Origin: Alphaproteobacteria bacterium RIFCSPHIGHO2_02_FULL_46_13
GTDB lineage: Bacteria > Pseudomonadota > Alphaproteobacteria > Micavibrionales > Micavibrionaceae
Direction of reading: 5' to 3'
Assembly: GCA_001767915.1 (NCBI GenBank)
Contig: MEMI01000047.1
Location: forward strand, 53,455-96,209
DNA length: 42,755 bases
Made by a program: the position numbers and the translations under genes. Below the pieces are notes generated by a model, which had not been told where the DNA came from, did no database searches, and saw only the letters and a program-made list of their open reading frames with translations. Position 1 is the first letter of the stretch, and every line of letters starts with the position of its first letter. Positions 28,936-38,561 of this stretch are shown one piece after another.

Positions 28936-29577
28936 ATGACCGTATATACCCAAGATCCAGCCTCTGGTGCTGCCCCAAAATCGCTTGTTATTTTGCTCCA
29001 TGGATATGGATCGAATGGCGAGGATTTAATTGGTCTTGCTCCGTACTGGAAACAAGATTTACCGGACACTGTTTTTGTGTCACCAGATGCACCGAACCCC
29101 TGTGAAATAGGATTCGGTTTTCAGTGGTTTTCTCTGCACGATTGGGCACCGATGGCGTTATTGTCAGGCGCAGAGCATGTCACCAGTTTTCTGAACAAAT
29201 TTATTGATGAACAAATGGCCAAATATAATTTGCCAGCATCGAAAGTTGCGCTGGTCGGATTTTCACAAGGCACGATGATGAGTCTGTATGCAGGCCCGCG
29301 CCGCAAAGAACAATTGGCGGGGATTGTCGGATTTTCAGGTGGGTTAATCGGTGGTGAAAGTTTGATCGGTCAAACAAGTATCACAAGGCCGCCAGTTTAT
29401 TTGGCGCATGGTGAGATGGACACCATGGTTCCTGTCGCCGCGTTTTTCCACGCAAAGGAAACTTTGCGTCAGGCGGGGTTTGACGTATCAGGCCACACCA
29501 CACCGGGTATGGCACACACAATTGATGAACAGGGAATCCACGAAGCAGGGATGTTCCTGAAGAAAGTATTGGCATAG
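28936..29577 (+). CDS. Phospholipase/carboxylesterase family alpha/beta hydrolase
   Basis: LVILLHGYGSNGEDLIGLAPYW, VALVGFSQGTMMSLYAG, LAHGEMDTMVPVAAF, TPGMAHTIDEQGI (Ser-Asp-His triad). Confidence 0.93.
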   Translation: MTVYTQDPASGAAPKSLVILLHGYGSNGEDLIGLAPYWKQDLPDTVFVSPDAPNPCEIGFGFQWFSLHDWAPMALLSGAEHVTSFLNKFIDEQMAKYNLPASKVALVGFSQGTMMSLYAGPRRKEQLAGIVGFSGGLIGGESLIGQTSITRPPVYLAHGEMDTMVPVAAFFHAKETLRQAGFDVSGHTTPGMAHTIDEQGIHEAGMFLKKVLA

Positions 29578-29580
29578 AAA

Positions 29581-31452
29581 ATGTTAAGCATTGCAAACCT
29601 GACATACCGCGTGGGCGGCCGAACGATTTTAGAAGATTGTGCGATGAACGTACAAGACGGATGGCGCGTGGGTGTCGTCGGGTTGAACGGGGCGGGGAAA
29701 TCGACTCTGTTCAAACTGATTACCGGCGAATTGCACAATGATGGCGGATCAATCAGCCTGTCCCCAAAACAAAAATTGGGTCAGGTGCGCCAAGATATGC
29801 CCGAGACGGATGACGCGTTGATTGATGTCGTTCTGGCGGCGCATACCGAGATGGCAGCCCTTTGGAAAGCCACAGAAACCGAAGAAGACCCGAACAAGAT
29901 TGCAGATATTTATCAGGCTTTGGCCGATCTGGATGCGTATAGTGCGCCGTCAAAGGCCGCGACATTGTTGCAGGGCTTGGGGTTTAAAGAGTCCCAATTG
30001 TCCGAGCCGTTTTCATCCTTCAGTGGTGGATGGCAGATGCGGGTGATGCTTGCCGCTGTTTTATTTCTTGAGCCTGATTTCTTGTTGCTGGACGAGCCGA
30101 CCAACCACTTGGATTTAGAAGCCATTATGTGGCTTGAGAATTATTTGATTTCGTATCCGCATACGATGATGATTATTTCACACGACCGTGAACTGCTCAA
30201 CAAATGTACCGATCATATTATTCATGTCGATAAGAAAAAATTGACTCTTTACGGCGGAAATTATGATGCGTTCGAGAAAGAGCGCGCCCTTCGCACCGGC
30301 CTTCAACAAAAAATGTTTGAAAAACAACAGGCCGAACGCGCGCATATGCAAGCCTTTATTGATCGTTTCAAAGCCAAGGCCAGTAAGGCCACACAGGCGC
30401 AAAGCCGTGTCAAGGCGATGGAACGTATGGATTTGGTGGACGCGGTCATCGCAGAACGCGCCGTTAAATTCAATTTCCCAAGCCCCGAGAAAATCCCGTC
30501 ACCGATGCTCACCATTCAAAAGGCGGATGTCGGCTATGTCGAAGGGAAACCGATTTTGCGCGGCGTGCATGAAAGCATTGATAATGATGACCGTATCGCT
30601 TTGCTGGGGGCAAACGGGAACGGTAAATCGACGATGATGAAATTGATTGCGGGAAAATTGGGGATCATGGGCGGGGAAATGTTCCGCTCTGGCAAACTCC
30701 GTATCGGTTATTTCTCGCAACACCAGACGGATGAATTGGATGTCAACAGTACGCCGTATGAAGAATTGATGCGCTTGATGCGCAATACTATTCCCGATAT
30801 TGCCGAACCGCGGGTGCGTGCAAAACTGGGGGCTTTCGGGTTCTCTCGCGATTTGGCAGATAATAAAATTTCTGCCCTGAGCGGGGGCGAGAAAGCGCGG
30901 TTGTTATTTGCGTTTATGAGTTTTGATGCGCCGCATCTGTTGCTTCTCGACGAACCGACCAACCACTTGGATATTGATGCGCGTGAGGCTTTGGTACAGG
31001 CACTCAATAATTACGAGGGCGCTGTTGTTATCGTGAGCCACGATCCGACAATGTTGGAACGTGTGGCTGACCGCCTTTGGTTGGTCAAAGACGGGAAGGT
31101 TACGAATTTCGAAGGTGATCTGGAAGATTACCGTGCATTTACTGTTCAGTCTCGCCGTGAAGAAAAATCGGCTGAGAAAAAAGCGGCACAAAAAGAAAAA
31201 GCAGCCGCCAAAGCTGAGCCAGTGAAAGACGTGTCACCCAAAAACCTGAACGAACTCAAAAAGAAATCAGAGAAAGCCGAAAAAGAAATTGCACGCCTGA
31301 CTGCCGAGAAAGACAGTTTAGAAGTTGTGATGGCAAAACCAGATTTCTATCAGAACAAAGACAAGTCTATCAAAATTCAAAAAGAATATGATGGCGTGAT
31401 TGCCGAACTGGCAAAACAGGAAGAGATTTGGTTAGAAGCACAGGTGGCTTAA
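29581..31452 (+). CDS. ABC-F family ATP-binding protein
   Basis: Two nucleotide-binding domains: GLNGAGKSTLFKLI / FSGGWQMRVMLAAVLFLEPDFLLLDEPTNHLD and GANGNGKSTMMKLI / LSGGEKARLLFAFMSFDAPHLLLLDEPTNHLDIDA; C-terminal coiled coil. Confidence 0.96.
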   Translation: MLSIANLTYRVGGRTILEDCAMNVQDGWRVGVVGLNGAGKSTLFKLITGELHNDGGSISLSPKQKLGQVRQDMPETDDALIDVVLAAHTEMAALWKATETEEDPNKIADIYQALADLDAYSAPSKAATLLQGLGFKESQLSEPFSSFSGGWQMRVMLAAVLFLEPDFLLLDEPTNHLDLEAIMWLENYLISYPHTMMIISHDRELLNKCTDHIIHVDKKKLTLYGGNYDAFEKERALRTGLQQKMFEKQQAERAHMQAFIDRFKAKASKATQAQSRVKAMERMDLVDAVIAERAVKFNFPSPEKIPSPMLTIQKADVGYVEGKPILRGVHESIDNDDRIALLGANGNGKSTMMKLIAGKLGIMGGEMFRSGKLRIGYFSQHQTDELDVNSTPYEELMRLMRNTIPDIAEPRVRAKLGAFGFSRDLADNKISALSGGEKARLLFAFMSFDAPHLLLLDEPTNHLDIDAREALVQALNNYEGAVVIVSHDPTMLERVADRLWLVKDGKVTNFEGDLEDYRAFTVQSRREEKSAEKKAAQKEKAAAKAEPVKDVSPKNLNELKKKSEKAEKEIARLTAEKDSLEVVMAKPDFYQNKDKSIKIQKEYDGVIAELAKQEEIWLEAQVA

Positions 31453-32024
31453 TGACGGGTTGCAAGCGTTGTGCATGGGTGCCAGATGATAAGCCGGATT
31501 ATGCGGCTTATCACGATACAGAGTGGGGCGTTCCTGTCCATGATGATCGGCATTTGTTTGAAATGCTGATACTGGAAGGCGCGCAGGCAGGTTTAAGTTG
31601 GTACACCATCCTGAAACGCCGCGATGGATACCGTAAAGCATTCAAAAATTTCGATGTCAAAAAATGCGCGAAATTTACCGATGACGAATTAGAAAACATT
31701 TTGACGACAGGCGATATTATCCGCAACCGTTTGAAAGTTTTCTCGGTTCGCAAAAATGCAGTGGCGTTTTTGGATATTCAAAAAGAATTCGGGTCATTCG
31801 ATGCGTATCTCTGGGCATATGTGCAGGGAAAACCCATCATCAATCACCCCAAAACACTCAAAAATGTTCCTGCCCAAACCGCAATTTCCGAGGTCATTTC
31901 CAAAGACCTAAAAAAACGCGGCATGACCTTTGTAGGCGCGACGATTATTTATGCGTATATGCAGGCGGTTGGGTTGGTGAATGATCATACGGGCGATTGT
32001 TATTTATCGCCAACGAAAAAATAG
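31452..32024 (+). CDS. tag: DNA-3-methyladenine glycosylase I
   Basis: CKRCAWVPDDKPDYAAYHDTEWGVPVHDDRHLFEMLILEGAQAGLSWYTILKRRDGYRKAF; GMTFVGATIIYAYMQAVGLVNDHTGDC. ATG overlaps the preceding stop (TTAATGA). Confidence 0.96.
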   Translation: MTGCKRCAWVPDDKPDYAAYHDTEWGVPVHDDRHLFEMLILEGAQAGLSWYTILKRRDGYRKAFKNFDVKKCAKFTDDELENILTTGDIIRNRLKVFSVRKNAVAFLDIQKEFGSFDAYLWAYVQGKPIINHPKTLKNVPAQTAISEVISKDLKKRGMTFVGATIIYAYMQAVGLVNDHTGDCYLSPTKK

Positions 32025-32033
32025 ATAAATGAA

Positions 32034-32717
32034 TTATCCGTGGCTCTCGGTTTCTGTCCCATAGTAATGAACACCCAACTCGATTTTTTCGCGGCCTTTG
32101 CTGACGCGCCAGTTGTTGGTGTCGCGGAGGGAGTAGACGCAGCCGCAATATTCTTGTTGGTAGAAATTTTCACGTTTTGAGATTTCGAGCATGCGGGCGG
32201 AGCCGCCGGATTTGCGCCAGTTATAATCCCAATAACTTAAGCCTTCGTATCGGGCGGCGGCGCGTTGGCCGCATCCGTTGATCTGGTTGGCATCTTTCCA
32301 GCGTGAAATGGCAAGGCAGGATGTGAACATCGGGAAGCCGTTTTCATGGGCGTAAAGTGCCGTGCGTTCAAAGCGCATATCGAAACATTCGGTGCAACGC
32401 TTGCCGCGTTCCGGTTCAAACTCCATCCCCTTCACACGCGCGAACCAGTTGGTGGTGTCATAGTCGGCATCAATAAAAGGAATGCCCAATTTTTCGGCAA
32501 AGCGGATATTTTCTTCTTTCCGCAAATCATATTCCTGACGCGGATGAATATTCGGGTTGTAGAAATAGATGGTGATTTCTAGGCCTGATTTTGCCATCGC
32601 CTCAATCACTTCGCCTGAACACGGGGCGCAACAGGAATGCAACAACATCTTCCCCTGTGCCTCGGGCGGCATAGGGATAATCATTCGGTCGTGCATGGTC
32701 GGCGTATCGATTTTCAT
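32034..32717 (-). CDS. queH: Epoxyqueuosine reductase QueH
   Basis: [80 protein letters not shown] (cysteine-rich QueH/DUF208 pattern). Confidence 0.93.
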   Translation of the reverse strand: MKIDTPTMHDRMIIPMPPEAQGKMLLHSCCAPCSGEVIEAMAKSGLEITIYFYNPNIHPRQEYDLRKEENIRFAEKLGIPFIDADYDTTNWFARVKGMEFEPERGKRCTECFDMRFERTALYAHENGFPMFTSCLAISRWKDANQINGCGQRAAARYEGLSYWDYNWRKSGGSARMLEISKRENFYQQEYCGCVYSLRDTNNWRVSKGREKIELGVHYYGTETESHG

Positions 32718-32735
32718 GTCGGATATTTAGCGCAA

Positions 32736-33488
32736 TTATCCAAGCCTTGCAACCGCAAGAGTGACTTCACGGTGCAGGCTATCTGTAAAATCAGTGGCAT
32801 GAGTGCCATCCAGCGCAGTCAGGTCGGTGTAAAAAATTCTATTTGTAGCCATTGCAAAACTGGACATATGGGCGGATGGAGTCAGGTGATCTTTTGTTCC
32901 ATATATAATAGAAGCTGACTCGATTGCGTGGTTATTAGTTAATCTGGCAACACCAGATTTATCGCTGAGCATTCTTGTTGCCCGCTTATCATTCAAATGT
33001 TTAGCGGAGAGAAAAAATGTGTCTTTTAATCCTTCGGCGCTTTCAACAGGCATGGGAGCTTTCGGTATAGAGCCATTTTTAATTCCTGCGACGATTGCAG
33101 GGTTATTGATTTGAAGTTCAATCGCTTTTAGAGGATCGGGAACTGGCTTGAATCCGATCAAGGCGATTGGGGAGGTCGTATTTTGTAATCTTGAAATGGC
33201 GCCAATCAAAACGCCGAAACCAACACTACTGCCAACACAAATCAGGGGGCTACCTTTTGCTTTCATAGCAATGCGGTCGAGCTGGGCGGCAACCTGACAT
33301 TCCATTTGGAACAATGTCGGGTTTTTATGTGCAGGAGATTGATAGGAAAGTTTTTGATATGCGGATTCGGTATCTCTGGCTGCCTTAATAACTGCAGCCT
33401 CGTTCGCTCCGACGGCAGATGTATATGCGTATTTTAATGCTTTTTCGCCTTGGAGGCCTGGTACAAAAATTACTGTGCTCATTTTCAA
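32736..33488 (-). CDS. Alpha/beta-hydrolase-like protein (paralog 1, apparently intact triad)
   Basis: MSTVIFVPGLQGEKALKY; GSPLICVGSSVGFGVLIGAI (GxSxG); IIYGTKDHLTP (Asp); LDGTHATDF (His). Likely start at ATG 33482. Confidence 0.6.
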   Translation of the reverse strand: MKMSTVIFVPGLQGEKALKYAYTSAVGANEAAVIKAARDTESAYQKLSYQSPAHKNPTLFQMECQVAAQLDRIAMKAKGSPLICVGSSVGFGVLIGAISRLQNTTSPIALIGFKPVPDPLKAIELQINNPAIVAGIKNGSIPKAPMPVESAEGLKDTFFLSAKHLNDKRATRMLSDKSGVARLTNNHAIESASIIYGTKDHLTPSAHMSSFAMATNRIFYTDLTALDGTHATDFTDSLHREVTLAVARLG

Positions 33489-33544
33489 TTTCCTTTTTAA
33501 TTTATTTGTTCATTCATTATTTTATCTTGGATTTTCAACGTTCT

Positions 33545-34258
33545 TTATTTCAATTGTTTTGTTGCGCTATAAATACTGCTTCTTAAGACCGCGCTTTCGT
33601 CTTTGTAGGTGCAGCCTTTTTTGAGCTCTGTATTTAGCACTATTCCTTTGGCGGCATTATAAAAATCTAAAATAGAGGCTGAAATCCTTCTATTTTCTTC
33701 ATGCGGAGGGAGGATAAGCTCACAAAAGGAGAGTTTTTGAGCTGCAACACTACAGACGTTTATAAAATCAAATCGGGAATTTCTTGCGCTTTTAAAATAA
33801 GCGGCTCTATCACGCGATTGATAAAGGAGTGGAAAATGGGTATTGCGAGGAACGTATTTACTAAAATCTTCATCGGTTTGGATTTTTTGCTCAAGTTCAT
33901 TTAGTACATCTGATTGGGGATTAAGAGCAATCAGTCCTATACTCCTAGGGGTGCTTTTGAGTTGAGCCAAAGCTTCTACCGTAACGCCAAACGAAAAACC
34001 GTTGGTGACAATAATGATCGAACCATTCCATGCTAATGCCTGACGGGCGGAATAGAATTCACTTTTTAAGCGCAATGCCAGTCTGCGGGGGCTTGGGAGG
34101 GGTTCTTCTTGCCTATCTTGGTAAGATAGGCGCTTAAAGCCAAGTCCTTTGGCCCGAGCTGAATCTTTTACAATGGATTCAAGGTGATTCAGGAACGGAA
34201 GAGTATGTTCCAATTCGTCATATGTCCTTAAGTCTTGCACATAAAAGATGGCGGTCAT
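33545..34258 (-). CDS. Alpha/beta-hydrolase-like protein (paralog 2, possibly degenerate)
   Basis: MTAIFYVQDLRTYDELEH..KRLSYQD..GSIIIVTNGFSFGVTVEALAQLKSTPRSIGLIALNP aligns with paralog 1; the nucleophile and acid positions are not conserved. Confidence 0.55.
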   Translation of the reverse strand: MTAIFYVQDLRTYDELEHTLPFLNHLESIVKDSARAKGLGFKRLSYQDRQEEPLPSPRRLALRLKSEFYSARQALAWNGSIIIVTNGFSFGVTVEALAQLKSTPRSIGLIALNPQSDVLNELEQKIQTDEDFSKYVPRNTHFPLLYQSRDRAAYFKSARNSRFDFINVCSVAAQKLSFCELILPPHEENRRISASILDFYNAAKGIVLNTELKKGCTYKDESAVLRSSIYSATKQLK

Positions 34259-34476
34259 GTTTTTTTTGGGAATCTTTCCGTAAGTTTTGAGGGTTTATAT
34301 AGTTTTTTAATAATTATGGCAATGTTTTTCTCTTAAAAGGCTGTTAACCATTTGGAAGCCTTATTTTGCTACACTTAACGTGGGTAAGGGTCGAAACCAG
34401 AAGGATTCGCGTTTTTTAGCTTTTATATGTTCGGAAGAGAGCAGAGGAAAGCAGATCATGAAAACAGGAGTTCAAC

Positions 34477-35313
34477 ATGGTTTCGGTGAGTTCATCCACA
34501 GTAGGTGGGGTTTATGCGTCACAGGTCAATCGATCAGAGCGCGATGCAACCAAATCATTATTACAGGTGTCCAGCGGCAAGGCGATCAACAAGGCGTCTG
34601 ATAACGCTGCAGGGTTGGCGATTGCCAGTCAGTTATTATCCGATGTGTCGACCTTAAAACAGGTAAGTACAAATTTGGTTCAGGCGTCATCTGTGTTGCA
34701 AACAGCCGATGGATCGCTGGAGCAAACGGGAAATATCCTTAACCGTATGAAAGAATTATCAACACAGGCGGGTTCCGGTTCGCTGGATGTCAATTCACAA
34801 AAGGCTGTGAATGATGAGTATCAGAATCTAAAAACCGAGTTGGATAAAACCAGCAACAGTACAAGTTTCAACGGCCAACAATTGGTCAATGGCACATATA
34901 ACAATGATTTCCAGACAGGAACATCGGCAACCGATGTGTTGAACGTTAATTTAACAGGCATTGATAGTTCATCAACAGGGCTGGGTTTCACCGCAGGCGG
35001 TGCAGGAAGTGCAACAGCATTATCAACCCCGACCGAGGCCAAAGCGGCAAGTGCCGACTTGGATAACGCAATTCGCAAAGTATCATCTTATCGCGCTGAG
35101 GTCGGTGCGCTTCAATCGAATGTTTCCACGCGCTCTGAGGTTGTTGATTCAAATATCGAGAGCGATTTGTCGGCACAGTCCGCTATCATGGATGCAGATA
35201 TCGGTAAATCAATGTCGGAATTCACCAATTCAAAATTGCTGAATGAGGTTGCATTGGCATCAGCCGCGCAGGGCAATAAGATGAATGCGTCGATGTTGAA
35301 ATTGGTTAGATAA
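34477..35313 (+). CDS. Flagellin
   Basis: N-terminal LLQVSSGKAINKASDNAAGLAIASQLLSDVSTLKQVSTNLVQASSVLQTADGSLEQTGNILNRMKELSTQA; C-terminal VDSNIESDLSAQSAIMDADIGKSMSEFTNSKLLNEVALASAAQGNKMNASMLKLVR. Confidence 0.94.
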   Translation: MVSVSSSTVGGVYASQVNRSERDATKSLLQVSSGKAINKASDNAAGLAIASQLLSDVSTLKQVSTNLVQASSVLQTADGSLEQTGNILNRMKELSTQAGSGSLDVNSQKAVNDEYQNLKTELDKTSNSTSFNGQQLVNGTYNNDFQTGTSATDVLNVNLTGIDSSSTGLGFTAGGAGSATALSTPTEAKAASADLDNAIRKVSSYRAEVGALQSNVSTRSEVVDSNIESDLSAQSAIMDADIGKSMSEFTNSKLLNEVALASAAQGNKMNASMLKLVR

Positions 35314-35329
35314 GATTTAAAATTCATTA

Positions 35330-35372
35330 AAAATAAGAAAACCGCACCCTGATGGGGCGGTTTTCTTATTTT
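35330..35372 (+). terminator. Intrinsic terminator after flagellin
   Basis: AAAATAAGAAAACCGC-N11-GCGGTTTTCTTATTTT, perfect 16-bp arms. Confidence 0.92.
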
Positions 35373-35468
35373 CCTTTTATGAATGATATTTTATTTGACA
35401 TATTACATTGTTTTGTGTTAATTCTCATGCATTAAATAATACAGTTTTTTTAGGGGAGTGAGAATAAG

Positions 35469-36104
35469 ATGGCATCAGGATTGAAAACAGTAGCATTTGC
35501 AATGATGGTTGCGGTTGGAGCGGCAGGTTGCTCTTCAGATGATCAGGACAATAAACCTTTACTAATACCTGAGCCAACAGAAGCCCAGCTTCAATTAATT
35601 CGTAAGGAAATTTCGTCGGCGATTCAAACCCGAGACTCATCTTTAAAAGCTGAGTTTGCAGCAATTAAAGATAAATCCATCGATCATCAGGGGCGTATTA
35701 CATACGACAAAGATGCAAATGTAATTACCATCTACCCGAAACCAGCCTACATAAAATTGGCAAGCGCACAATATGGTGATGTTGCCGGCAAAGCAAAACA
35801 AGAATTCCTTTATGCGTATCAACGAGCAAACGGTGTTTTCGGAACGCAAGATACAAAGGTTGAAATGACTGCTGACACACTCACAAAATCACTTAATTTA
35901 AATGATAGATTTATCTATGGAGGGCATTATGGAGAAACCAGTTACGATCATTCTGCGGGACATGCAGTGGTGAATGTGACATCTGGACGCGTATGTATTT
36001 TCAATGAGGCTCATAAAGAAGATTGTGTAAACAATAGCACAATTTCACCCCATACAGCTCTCGGCAAAGATATTGCCTTGGCTTATCGTGAATTGAAACT
36101 GTAG
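35469..36104 (+). CDS. Hypothetical lipoprotein-like exported protein
   Basis: MASGLKTVAFAMMVAVGAAGCSSDDQDNK: hydrophobic leader followed by Cys (imperfect lipobox); rest of the 211-aa ORF unrecognised. Confidence 0.6.
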   Translation: MASGLKTVAFAMMVAVGAAGCSSDDQDNKPLLIPEPTEAQLQLIRKEISSAIQTRDSSLKAEFAAIKDKSIDHQGRITYDKDANVITIYPKPAYIKLASAQYGDVAGKAKQEFLYAYQRANGVFGTQDTKVEMTADTLTKSLNLNDRFIYGGHYGETSYDHSAGHAVVNVTSGRVCIFNEAHKEDCVNNSTISPHTALGKDIALAYRELKL

Positions 36105-36171
36105 TTATTTGAAGCACGGCAGAGAAAAAGAAACTGGTTAGATAAGGTTACCAAAAAAGCTGAAACCAAAG

Positions 36172-36199
36172 CCGCTCCCATATGGGGGCGGTTTTTTTT
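36172..36199 (+). terminator. Intrinsic terminator
   Basis: CCGCTCCC-ATAT-GGGGGCGG (one U-G pair) followed by TTTTTTTT. Confidence 0.85.
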
Positions 36200-36265
36200 A
36201 ATATGTATTAAGTGGGATTGTATGTTACAATTTACCAACGAAATTTTTACTTTCAAAGCAATGCC

Positions 36266-37351
36266 ATGGATGTTTCGCCCGTTATAAAAAGACAGTTTGA
36301 AGGGGGATGGTTAAGAGATGCCCCTTTTGATCTGTTCTTCATATTTGGAGTGTTGGCTCTTGCCTTGACCAGTGGGTTGGTTGTGGCTCATAAACCAGAC
36401 TTGTTTCCAATCGTAATTTTTCTGGATCTATGGTTTCTAGGGTATCACCACGTCATATCCACCTTTACAAAGTTAGCGGCCACCGTTGAGGATCGTAAAG
36501 AAAATAAATTTCTGATCTATTACTTGCCGTTGATTGTTTTTGCGGCTGTCCTTGCTGTTGGTCTGACAATTGGGGTTTGGCTCATTGTTACCATTTATAT
36601 TTTCTGGCAATGGTATCATTATACACGCCAATCTTACGGTATATCTGCCTATTATCGCCGCAAAGCGGTTCATCAGGTTCCAGAAAATCAATTTTTATCT
36701 CAGGCGATTATTTGGTCAATCCCTATCTGGGGGATACTTCATCGGTGTCAGCAAGGGTGGACTCATTTTCTGGGGCTGGAAATATGGCTTCCTCCCGTAC
36801 CATATGAGGCCGTGTATCTAGCGTCTTTTGTTTCGTGTGCGCTTTTTATGTGTTGGGCGGTCAGTAGAATCGCCGCGTGGGTGAGTGGCACATTGCCTGT
36901 GGCGCAAACACTTTTTCAACTTTCACATTTCGTCGCTTTTTATGTGGGGTATATCTATATATCAGATATCAGCATCGGTTGGCTTACCATCAATATTTGG
37001 CACAATGCCCAGTATATATTGTTTGTTTGGTTGTATAATTCTAACAAATATCGCAAGGAGCCACTCCCAAGTTTTAATTTGATCTCATGGGCTTCTCAAA
37101 AAGGATATACCAAACTTATTGCTTATTTTGGAACGTGTTTATTGGTAACCACTGTTTTTTATGGGGCTATTCAACTGACTTACGATACAATTTTTGTAAA
37201 TCAACCTGCGACTATTGCGATGCTTTATGTCCTGACTTTTCAGGCTGTTAATTTTCATCACTATATAGTCGATTCCATGATCTGGAAATCACGCATTAAG
37301 AAGAATCAGCAAGTCATGAATATTGAACCCTCTCAAACCGCAAATGGATAA
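36266..37351 (+). CDS. Polytopic membrane protein with conserved-looking histidine motifs, function unknown
   Basis: Multiple TM segments and LGYHHVISTFTK, FWQWYHYTRQSYGISAYYRR, NIWHNAQYILFVWLYNSNKYR, VNFHHYIVDSMIWKSR. ATG at 36266 (MDVSPVIKRQ) preferred over 36212. Confidence 0.65.
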   Translation: MDVSPVIKRQFEGGWLRDAPFDLFFIFGVLALALTSGLVVAHKPDLFPIVIFLDLWFLGYHHVISTFTKLAATVEDRKENKFLIYYLPLIVFAAVLAVGLTIGVWLIVTIYIFWQWYHYTRQSYGISAYYRRKAVHQVPENQFLSQAIIWSIPIWGILHRCQQGWTHFLGLEIWLPPVPYEAVYLASFVSCALFMCWAVSRIAAWVSGTLPVAQTLFQLSHFVAFYVGYIYISDISIGWLTINIWHNAQYILFVWLYNSNKYRKEPLPSFNLISWASQKGYTKLIAYFGTCLLVTTVFYGAIQLTYDTIFVNQPATIAMLYVLTFQAVNFHHYIVDSMIWKSRIKKNQQVMNIEPSQTANG

Positions 37352-38474
37352 GTCTTTGCCCAGAATACCCGCCCTCGATTTTCTGAGGGCGTTGGCGGTC
37401 ATGCTGGTTGTCTTTCGACATGCCTTACATATGTTTAGCGTCTATTCTCCCGATACAGCTACATATAAATGGATAACCGAGCATCTGTCATTTTTCTTGA
37501 ATGGCTGGGTGGGGGTGGATTTATTTTTCACGATATCCGGCTTTCTGATTTCGCGACCATTTATTTATAATGACCAACAAAGTATTAAATCATATTTTAT
37601 AAGGCGGGGGCTTAGAATTATTCCCGCTTATTATTTTGTTATGATTTTATGCTTGGTGGGATTTTTTCCGGCATATACCAGTGCGATACCTGAGGGAGAG
37701 TATTTCAAGACCATATTGTATCATATGCTTTTTCTGCAAGATTATTTGCCTTCGAATATAAATATTGTTTTTTGGTCTCTCGGGAGTGAGGAAAAGTTTT
37801 ATATATTAGCCCCAATTCTGGTGAGCGGCATAATTTTTCTGAGCCGTAAGAATAATAAAACATACTATCTAATAATTCTTTTATTGCTTGTTATGAGTCT
37901 GATCTCTCGTATTACATCATATTATTTTGCGGGTATGCCGTCAGACTATGCGGCTTTCTTTATATCTACAAGATCTCCGTTTCATTGCTGCTTAGACCCA
38001 TTTTTATTCGGTGTCGGAATTGCTTTTTTTGAAAAGTATAATCATCAAAAAAAGCTCGATCTTAAAAAGTCAGCGGAAATAGTCTTTATTATTTCGCTTG
38101 TTTTGTTGATGGCACTTATGGCGCAAGGATACATGCTTGAGAATATTAATTTCTATAGTGCGTCATTGCAGCCATTTTTAATTTCATTGGCTATGGCCGG
38201 TCTTGTGTGGTCTGGGGTCATGGGGGGGATTCCTAAGAAACTTTCGGTTTCACCGATCAGATACTTATCAAGAATCTCTTATAGTCTCTATCTCATTCAC
38301 TTGCCTTTATGGCCACTTACTTTTCTAATCACATTGAAAATATTTGGTATTCAGTGTGATTACTCATCTATTCTATTCTTTACGTCTCTCTACTTAATGT
38401 TAAGTTTAGGCCTGTCATCCTTACTTTACTATTTTGTAGAGGCGCCGTTCTTAAAACTCAGAGAAAAGTTCTAA
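37344..38474 (+). CDS. Acyltransferase family 3 membrane protein (OafA/NodX-like)
   Basis: RIPALDFLRALAVMLVVFRHALHMF, GWVGVDLFFTISGFLISRPF, ISYSLYLIHLPLWPLTF, YYFVEAPFLKL. Start overlaps the end of the preceding ORF by 8 bp. Confidence 0.93.
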   Translation: MDKSLPRIPALDFLRALAVMLVVFRHALHMFSVYSPDTATYKWITEHLSFFLNGWVGVDLFFTISGFLISRPFIYNDQQSIKSYFIRRGLRIIPAYYFVMILCLVGFFPAYTSAIPEGEYFKTILYHMLFLQDYLPSNINIVFWSLGSEEKFYILAPILVSGIIFLSRKNNKTYYLIILLLLVMSLISRITSYYFAGMPSDYAAFFISTRSPFHCCLDPFLFGVGIAFFEKYNHQKKLDLKKSAEIVFIISLVLLMALMAQGYMLENINFYSASLQPFLISLAMAGLVWSGVMGGIPKKLSVSPIRYLSRISYSLYLIHLPLWPLTFLITLKIFGIQCDYSSILFFTSLYLMLSLGLSSLLYYFVEAPFLKLREKF

Positions 38475-38483
38475 TCTGAATCT

Positions 38484-38561
38484 TTACTCTGAGGCCACTT
38501 TTTTCGTTGGTTTTTTAGGGGCGGCTTTTTTAGTGGTCGCTTTCTTTGCTGCTGGTTTTTT
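38484..38561 (-). pseudogene. Detached fragment of the topA 3' end (lysine-rich tail)
   Basis: Minus strand reads KKPAAKKATTKKAAPKKPTKKVASE*, matching the intact TopA C-terminus ...KKPAVKKTTTKKVASE*, with no start codon. Overlaps the last codons of the MFS ORF in a different frame. Confidence 0.8.

Noticed and set aside
28515-29069. 184-aa minus-strand ORF overlapping the small membrane protein and the carboxylesterase
   Set aside because: Shadow ORF spanning two supported plus-strand genes and their intergenic region.
34350-34380. Sigma-54 type promoter upstream of flagellin (TGGAAGCC...TTTGCT)
   Set aside because: GG to GC spacing is 12 nt instead of the required 10 and the consensus match is poor.
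38484-38561. Independent histone H1-like or lysine-rich peptide gene
   Set aside because: No start codon in frame (stop at 38574-38576 just upstream) and an ending VASE* identical to TopA; a relic topA tail explains it better.
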